Of a stretch of 10,121 nucleotides of DNA, positions 5,696 to 10,121 are shown in pieces. How positions within the stretch are numbered: the stretch's first letter is position 1; the number at the start of each line of letters is the position of its first letter. The position numbers were made by a program, and so were the translations under genes. The DNA lies in assembly GCA_018882725.1 (NCBI GenBank), contig VERK01000070.1, positions 1 through 10,121 on the forward strand, in the 5' to 3' direction. Under the pieces are notes generated by a model. It worked only from the letters and a program-made list of their open reading frames with translations, did not search any database and had not been told where the DNA came from. The stretch comes from Actinomycetota bacterium (GTDB lineage Bacteria > Actinomycetota > Acidimicrobiia > Acidimicrobiales > Ilumatobacteraceae).

Positions 5696-7571
5696 TTGCG
5701 TCGAGGATCCGAGAGCCTGCTCGGTGGGCGAGTGGTCGACCGACCCCTGGAATCTCGGCCAACTCGTCGATGGTCGTCGGCTGGGTGCGGGCGATGAGTT
5801 CGATGGTGGCATCGCTGCAGATGAGTCGGGGATCGACGCGCGACGTGCGGGCCGCCTGATCACGCCACGCGAACAAGCGTGCGGCGATCGGATCGGATGG
5901 TGTGGGTTCGAGTCGGCGGGTCACTTGTCCGGCGACGAAGTCGGGTGACGGCGCCTCGCGATCGGGATCGGGCGGGAACGAATCGAGGAACGGACTCGGT
6001 GTGGATCGCCGACCGCGACGCGATTCTGTTCGAGTCACGACGAGGCGGTCGGAGGCGCGGGTGATCGCGACGTACGCCAGACGAATCTCCTCGGCGATTT
6101 CTGTCGTCGTGCGGGCCGAAGAGTGCGGGATGAGTCCGCCTTCTGCACCCACGAGAATGACGGTCGACCATTCGCGACCTTTGGCGGCATGGAACGTGAG
6201 CAGCTCAACGCCGTCGTCGTCACGGCGGAAGGGTCGGTTGATGCGCGCCCACGCCGAGAAGCCGAGTCCGTCCTTGCCGCCTTCGCGCAGGAATTCGTCG
6301 ACAGCGTCGGCCACTTGGCGGCGAGCCGCGATGTCGTCGTCGGATTCGTCGCTCGGTTCACGGGCATCGCGACTCCACGCCGCGAGTTGGTGACGGTTCG
6401 TACGTTCGGCTGCTTCGCGAACGGCTCGCTGCACGGGATCGGCCGACGCGCTTCCGCTCAGAGTCGACGGCACCCCGGCGGCTTCGAGAGCCGTTCGAAT
6501 GGTCGGTAACTGAGCATTGGTGCGAGCGAGGATTGCGGTGTCACGCCATTGCTCGACTCGCATGCGCTCGACGAACGTGGCGACACCAGTCGCTTCGGCG
6601 GCTTCGTCGGCGTACTCGATGATGAGTGGCTGTCGACCAGGCGACCGCGCCGAGCGCAGCGCGGGGAGTGGCGCATCGAGACCTTGGAGCACTCGCAGGC
6701 CGGCCGAGACGATCTCGGGCGTGCAGCGATAGTTGGTGTCGAGTCGGACGACTTCGACACCGGGGAAGTGCTTCTCGAGGTGGAGGAGAATGCCCGGGTC
6801 GGATCCGTTGAAGCCGTAGATGGCCTGGGCCGGGTCACCCACCACCGTCACGTCATCGCGGTCGCCGCGCCAGGCCTGAAGAACCGCCAATTGCAGCGGG
6901 TTGAGGTCCTGGGCTTCGTCGACGAAGAAGTGACGCAGTCGCCAGTGAACCGCGGCAGCGAACTGGCCGTCGTCCTTCAGGAGTCGAAGTGATTGGAGAA
7001 GCAGGTCGTCGAGGTCGAGCACGCCACGTTTGCGCTTGAGTGCTTCGTAGTCGGCGAGCACTTGAGCGAGTTCGCCGATCGGTCGGCGCAGCGAACGGGT
7101 GAGGTTGGATTCCTCGATGTTCTCGATCGACACGTTGCGGGCACGGATCCAGTCGAGGTCAGCCACGGTGTCGAACACGCGGCCCCGCGCCTCGGATCCG
7201 AGAAGTTCGGCGATCAAGCGACTGCGATCGGAGACAACGGTGGGGTGCCGTCGACCGCGGTCGTCCCAGAACTGCCGAAGCAACAGCAGAGCAACCGAGT
7301 GAAACGTTCCGGCGATCGGTTTGTCGCGCAGACCGAAGCCAGCCACGCGCCGACGCAACTCGTCGGCCGCCTGACGCGTGAACGTGAGGACCACGGTGTG
7401 TTGCGGGTCGATCGACTCGCTCAGGGCACGATGGGCCAGACGTCGAGTGAGCACGGCGGTCTTTCCCGAGCCTGCACCGGCGATGACGGCGAGCAATGGT
7501 GCCGACGACAACACGGCCGAGCGTTGTTGCTCGTCGAGTCCGAGGAGGAGTTCGTCGGTCGTGGTGGGCAC
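5682..7571 (-). CDS. uvrD2: UvrD2-like superfamily 1A DNA helicase with C-terminal HRDC domain
   Basis: This 629-residue ATP-dependent 3'-5' DNA helicase or translocase is likely involved in DNA repair. Motifs in order: Q motif LDEQQRSAV (12-20), Walker A AGAGSGKT (31-38), Ia LTFTRQAADELRRR, Ib GTFHS (88-92), LDLDDLLLQ (185-193), Walker B VDEAQD (217-222), III VGDPAQAIYGFNGSDP (244-259), IV LDTNYR (277-282), V LLTFHAAKGREW (457-468), VI RLAYVAITRASDRL (497-510), and HRDC at about 563-625 (PTTIDELAEIPGVG). It resembles mycobacterial UvrD2 in order and spacing, but is shorter than the roughly 700 residues there. It lacks the tetracysteine motif between the helicase core and HRDC; C585 is the only cysteine in that region. 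The frame stays open upstream to 8087, but that part lies antisense to the PH gene. The GTG at 7571 is chosen because it sits just before the Q motif and 6 nt after a TACTCT -10-like element. Its end overlaps the thioesterase gene by 14 nt. Confidence 0.94.
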   Translation of the reverse strand: MPTTTDELLLGLDEQQRSAVLSSAPLLAVIAGAGSGKTAVLTRRLAHRALSESIDPQHTVVLTFTRQAADELRRRVAGFGLRDKPIAGTFHSVALLLLRQFWDDRGRRHPTVVSDRSRLIAELLGSEARGRVFDTVADLDWIRARNVSIENIEESNLTRSLRRPIGELAQVLADYEALKRKRGVLDLDDLLLQSLRLLKDDGQFAAAVHWRLRHFFVDEAQDLNPLQLAVLQAWRGDRDDVTVVGDPAQAIYGFNGSDPGILLHLEKHFPGVEVVRLDTNYRCTPEIVSAGLRVLQGLDAPLPALRSARSPGRQPLIIEYADEAAEATGVATFVERMRVEQWRDTAILARTNAQLPTIRTALEAAGVPSTLSGSASADPVQRAVREAAERTNRHQLAAWSRDAREPSDESDDDIAARRQVADAVDEFLREGGKDGLGFSAWARINRPFRRDDDGVELLTFHAAKGREWSTVILVGAEGGLIPHSSARTTTEIAEEIRLAYVAITRASDRLVVTRTESRRGRRSTPSPFLDSFPPDPDREAPSPDFVAGQVTRRLEPTPSDPIAARLFAWRDQAARTSRVDPRLICSDATIELIARTQPTTIDELAEIPGVGRPLAHRAGSRILDAIIPR

Positions 7572-7577
7572 ACCTCG

Positions 7578-7583
7578 AGAGTA
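7578..7583 (-). promoter_or_regulatory. Candidate -10 element TACTCT for the UvrD2-like gene
   Basis: On the minus strand TACTCT (AGAGTA on +) is followed by CGAGGT, 6 nt, and then the GTG at 7571. This predicts a leaderless or nearly leaderless transcript. The intervening GAGG is too close to the start codon for a normal Shine-Dalgarno. No clear -35 hexamer is visible. Confidence 0.5.
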
Positions 7584-7613
7584 GGCGGTGGGTGTGGTGC
7601 CGGTCGTGGGCAG

Positions 7614-7619
7614 TAATGT
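7614..7619 (+). promoter_or_regulatory. Candidate -10 element TAATGT for the PH/SHOCT gene
   Basis: TAATGT fits TAnnnT and is followed by CGGCCA-type sequence, with 6 nt (7620-7625) before the ATG at 7626, predicting a transcription start at the A of the start codon. No purine-rich Shine-Dalgarno is present in that gap and no good -35 is visible. It lies in the same 54-nt divergent region as the helicase promoter candidate, 30 nt away. Confidence 0.5.
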
Positions 7620-7625
7620 CCGGCC

Positions 7626-8240
7626 ATGCCCTATCCGCAACGCCTGCTCAACGACGGTGAAGAGGTCGCTCTCGACATCCACCCCCACTGGTGGTTCTTC
7701 GCCAAGTCGGCCGCAGCCACGTTGTTCTCGTCGGTCCTGTTCTTGTGGTCGGCCGTCGCGCTCGGGGATGCGACGTGGGAGAGGGGGCTCAAGTGGTTGT
7801 TCGGTGTGACCGCCATCGTGTCGCTGTTGTGGCTCGGGGTGCGTTGGCTGGCGTGGCGCACCACGCACTTCGTGATCACGTCCGATCGCCTCATCGCGCG
7901 CAAGGGCATCATCGCCAAGAGCGGAATCGAGATTCCCCTCGAACGCGTCAACAACGTGAGTTTCAACCAGAGCATCTTCGAGCGGGTGATCAAGGCCGGT
8001 GACTTGCTCATCGAATCGGGCGGCGAAGACGGCCAGCAGCGATTCACCGACATTCTGCGACCCGATGAGGTCCAGAACCTGATTCATCTGCAGATGGAAG
8101 AGAACCAGCGCCGCACGTTCGCACCGGCAGGCCAGCCGATCGACGTGGCCGGTCAGCTCGAGAAACTCGAAGCGTTGCGCGACCGAGGCACCATCACCGA
8201 GGCCGAGTTCGAGTCGCAGAAGCGTCGTCTACTCGACTGA
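7626..8240 (+). CDS. Membrane-anchored bacterial PH-domain (bPH2/YdbS-like) protein with C-terminal SHOCT domain
   Basis: This 204-residue protein is predicted to sit in the cytoplasmic membrane; its biochemical function is unknown. Two hydrophobic segments, about residues 24-46 and 56-77, form a probable helical hairpin. They are followed by a bPH2 (DUF304-like) domain, about 78-157: HFVITSDRLIARKGII, then EIPLERVNNVSFNQSIFERVIKAGDLLIES. The C-terminus, about 174-203, is a SHOCT-type short helical module (QLEKLEALRDRGTITEAEFESQKRRLL), which in other proteins is often an oligomerisation or peptide-binding tail. There is no signal peptide cleavage site. The start at 7626 fits the short polar N-terminus and the -10-like TAATGT 6 nt before it. 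It is a single-gene unit, divergent from the helicase and overlapping the convergent galactokinase by 12 nt. I infer a scaffolding or membrane-stress role only loosely. Confidence 0.9.
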   Translation: MPYPQRLLNDGEEVALDIHPHWWFFAKSAAATLFSSVLFLWSAVALGDATWERGLKWLFGVTAIVSLLWLGVRWLAWRTTHFVITSDRLIARKGIIAKSGIEIPLERVNNVSFNQSIFERVIKAGDLLIESGGEDGQQRFTDILRPDEVQNLIHLQMEENQRRTFAPAGQPIDVAGQLEKLEALRDRGTITEAEFESQKRRLLD

Positions 8241-9188
8241 CCGCAACGCGACCACGCAACCGCCGAAGCCGCCTCCGGTCATGCGGGCACCCAGAACTCC
8301 GGGTGCTCGAAGAGTTCGCTCGACCGCCGCGTCCATCGTGGCGTTCGATGTCTCGAAGTCGCGACTGAGACTCCAGTGACTCTCGGTCATGAGTCGACCG
8401 GCCTCGGTCCAGTCGGCTCGGCGAAGAGCCGCGACGAAGTCGAGAACACGCTGATTCTCGGAGATCACGTGGTGAGCCCGACGACGAAGTTTCTCGTCGG
8501 CGATCACCGAAAGTGATTCGAGTGAAGCGTCTCTCAGTGGGCCGACGATGCGTTCGACAGCGGTGGTTTCGGTCACTCGGTCGGCGTACTCGCTGCCTGC
8601 CAGGGTGCGCGGAGCGATGAATTCGACGGAGACCGTGACTGCCGACGGAATCGGAACGTGTTCGATGCTCAGGTCGCGACAATCGATGAGCGTGGCATGA
8701 CCCGGTTGCCCAGCGGCGATGCACAACTGGTCCATGATCCCGCACGGGACCCCGGACGCCACGTGTTCGGCGCGCTGACACAACTGCGCCATGTCGGTCG
8801 GGGGCATCGGTCGATCGACAGTGGCCACTCGAGCCACCGCGATCTCGAGTGCGGCGCTCGACGACAGCCCCGAGCCGATCGGAACGGTGGTCGACACGCG
8901 ACCGGAGAAACCGCGCGGGGCGACTCCGGCCCGCTCGAGTTCGTGGAGCACTCCGGCCACGTACCGGCCCCACCGGGGCTCGATTCGAGCCGGGTCGTCG
9001 ATCGGCAGATGCAACGTGACCGGAAGAGGTTCGTCGTCCGAGACGAGGTGCCAGACGCGATCGTCGGTGACATCACCGGTGATCGTGGTGGCAACCTCGA
9101 GAACCATCGGAAGAACGAGACCGCCGGTGTAGTCGGTGTGGTCACCGATCAGGTTGACGCGGCCGGGCGCCGAGACGATCACCGGCAT
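8229..9188 (-). CDS. galK: Galactokinase-family GHMP kinase (short form)
   Basis: This is predicted to phosphorylate galactose to galactose-1-phosphate with ATP, the first Leloir step, in the cytoplasm. It has 319 residues, against roughly 380-390 in well-known galactokinases; the usual N-terminal extension before the signature is almost absent. Visible motifs: APGRVNLIGDHTDYTGG (7-23, galactokinase signature), the GHMP ATP loop PIGSGLSSSAALE (103-115), CGIMDQL (149-155, catalytic D153), LAGSEYADR (197-204), RAHHVISENQRV (237-248), SLSRDFETS (273-281), and GARMTGGGFGGCV (300-312). The signature has GDH where galactokinases have GEH, so the glutamate that contacts the sugar in characterised enzymes is aspartate. 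A related sugar is therefore possible. It starts at ATG 9188, 5 nt after the stop of the LLM gene, so it is co-transcribed with it; no Shine-Dalgarno is evident. It overlaps the PH gene tail to tail by 12 nt. No galT or galE is visible. Confidence 0.9.
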   Translation of the reverse strand: MPVIVSAPGRVNLIGDHTDYTGGLVLPMVLEVATTITGDVTDDRVWHLVSDDEPLPVTLHLPIDDPARIEPRWGRYVAGVLHELERAGVAPRGFSGRVSTTVPIGSGLSSSAALEIAVARVATVDRPMPPTDMAQLCQRAEHVASGVPCGIMDQLCIAAGQPGHATLIDCRDLSIEHVPIPSAVTVSVEFIAPRTLAGSEYADRVTETTAVERIVGPLRDASLESLSVIADEKLRRRAHHVISENQRVLDFVAALRRADWTEAGRLMTESHWSLSRDFETSNATMDAAVERTLRAPGVLGARMTGGGFGGCVVALRSVE

Positions 9189-9193
9189 GGTGG

Positions 9194-10105
9194 TCAGGCC
9201 GAGAGGCCGAGCAGCTGGGCGAATCTTTCGAGGGCGTCGGTGTCGAACGGAGCGCGCAGGGCCAAGTTGATCTGATCGGCGCCGGCGTCGACGTACTCGC
9301 CGATGCGGTCGATCACTTGTTGTTCGCTACCCGTGAGCACGCCTGGTCGGACGTGTTCGGCGAGGTGTCCGAATTGCGCGCGCAAACTCTCGTCGGTCCA
9401 GGCGATGCCGAGGTTCACTGTGCGGCTGATCTCCTGAGGGTCGCGCCCGAATTTCGCGCAGTGCTCGTTCAACACTTGGCTCTTGTGTCGGAATGCTTCC
9501 GGTGCGGCGAACGGAACGTTCCAGCCGTCGGCGTACCGGGCCGTGATCGACAACGTGCGCTTCTCACCGCCACCGCCGATCCAGATCGGGATCTTCTTCT
9601 GGACGGGTCGCGGTTCGTTGCGCGCGTCGTGGAGTGAGAACCACTGGCCTCTGAAACTCGTGACCTCGTCGTGTAGGAGGCCGCGCACGCACTGCACCGC
9701 TTCTTCGAGCTGATCCATGCGGGTCTTGATCGGAGGAAAGGGAATGCCGTACGCGTCGTACTCCACCTGGGCCCAGCCGGCGCCGAGACCGATGTCGGCA
9801 CGACCGCCCGAGACATGATCGATCGCGGTGATCATCTTGGCCAGCACGGCCGGATGGCGATAACCGATCGAGTACACGAGCGAGCCCACACGTACTCGTG
9901 AGGTCGTGGCCGCCAGCGCCGAGTGCATGGCCACGGCTTCGTAGCAGGCCGCATCATCGGGTTGACCAGTGGCGCCGTAGAAGTGGTCCCAGATCGAGAT
10001 CCAGTGGAAGCCGAGGCGCTCGATGAGGACCCAGAGCGGCTGCAGAGACTCGTACGTGGTGTGCTGGAGACCGGTGTGGACTCCGAACTTCGTCCGCGGA
10101 AACAT
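9194..10105 (-). CDS. LLM-class F420-dependent oxidoreductase (luciferase-like)
   Basis: This 303-residue TIM-barrel flavin-type oxidoreductase of the bacterial luciferase-like family most resembles actinobacterial members that use coenzyme F420; the substrate is unknown. Visible features: FGVHTGLQ at the start, WISIWDHF (35-42) with the usual barrel-core Asp-His, RVRVGSLVYSIGYRHPAVLAK (70-90), DHVSGGRADIGLGAGW (96-111), IPIWIGGGGEKRTL (172-185), and YADGWN (191-196). The length is normal for the family. F420 rather than FMN is inferred from family resemblance, not from a diagnostic residue. The ATG at 10105 is preceded by TACGGT 6 nt upstream, so the gene appears complete within the window. 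galK begins 5 nt after its stop. The pairing with a galactokinase gives no clear common pathway. Confidence 0.93.
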   Translation of the reverse strand: MFPRTKFGVHTGLQHTTYESLQPLWVLIERLGFHWISIWDHFYGATGQPDDAACYEAVAMHSALAATTSRVRVGSLVYSIGYRHPAVLAKMITAIDHVSGGRADIGLGAGWAQVEYDAYGIPFPPIKTRMDQLEEAVQCVRGLLHDEVTSFRGQWFSLHDARNEPRPVQKKIPIWIGGGGEKRTLSITARYADGWNVPFAAPEAFRHKSQVLNEHCAKFGRDPQEISRTVNLGIAWTDESLRAQFGHLAEHVRPGVLTGSEQQVIDRIGEYVDAGADQINLALRAPFDTDALERFAQLLGLSA

Positions 10106-10111
10106 GTCGTC

Positions 10112-10117
10112 ACCGTA
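10112..10117 (-). promoter_or_regulatory. Candidate -10 element TACGGT for the LLM-galK operon
   Basis: On the minus strand TACGGT is followed by GACGAC, 6 nt, and then the ATG at 10105. It has the same geometry as the -10 candidates for the helicase, PH and HAD genes. The -35 region would lie beyond the window end, so it cannot be judged. Confidence 0.45.
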
Positions 10118-10121
10118 CAGC

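Noticed and set aside
7572..8087. 172-codon upstream extension of the helicase reading frame
   Set aside because: It lies fully antisense to the PH/SHOCT gene, is low in hydrophobic core sequence, and precedes the Q motif where UvrD-type proteins normally begin.
1..10121. Possible defence or mobile island around the helicase and the nuclease
   Set aside because: There are no integrase, transposase, tRNA, direct-repeat boundary or toxin-antitoxin genes, and the helicase and nuclease belong to separate transcription units among housekeeping genes.

Overview
This window comes from a compact, GC-rich bacterial chromosome, most likely an actinobacterium and possibly of the Acidimicrobiia type. 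That placement is inferred from a Kgd-type 2-oxoglutarate decarboxylase/dehydrogenase, a UvrD2-type helicase with an HRDC domain, an F420-type luciferase-like oxidoreductase, GTG starts, and several starts that look leaderless. It reads as ordinary core chromosome. I see no rRNA, tRNA, insertion sequence, phage gene or CRISPR array, and no gene-free stretch longer than 59 bases.

Layout. (1) Positions 1-2305 (+) hold the C-terminal two thirds or so of a 2-oxoglutarate dehydrogenase E1/Kgd protein, cut by the left window edge. (2) A HAD-like hydrolase (-) meets it tail to tail, and a long imperfect hairpin covers the junction. (3) A three-gene + strand operon (3053-5695) encodes a NYN/PIN-type nuclease fused to an S1 domain and a histone-H1-like lysine tail, an exonuclease III family AP endonuclease, and a hotdog thioesterase. 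The genes are 2 nt apart or overlap by 8 nt. (4) A UvrD2-like helicase (-) converges on the thioesterase with a 14-nt overlap. (5) A PH/SHOCT membrane protein (+) is divergent from the helicase across a 54-nt intergenic region. (6) A short galactokinase (-) converges on the PH gene with a 12-nt overlap. It sits 5 nt downstream of an F420-type LLM oxidoreductase (-), with which it forms an operon.

How the genes relate. Three of the nine proteins act, or probably act, on nucleic acid: NYN-S1, Xth and UvrD2-like. The other six are metabolic, membrane or unassigned. The nuclease and AP endonuclease are probably co-transcribed, but nothing here demonstrates a dedicated defence or secretion system. 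The most unusual protein is the NYN-S1-lysine-tail fusion. The most unusual regulatory pattern is a TAnnnT -10-like hexamer placed exactly 6 nt before the start codon in front of four transcription units, which suggests leaderless mRNAs.
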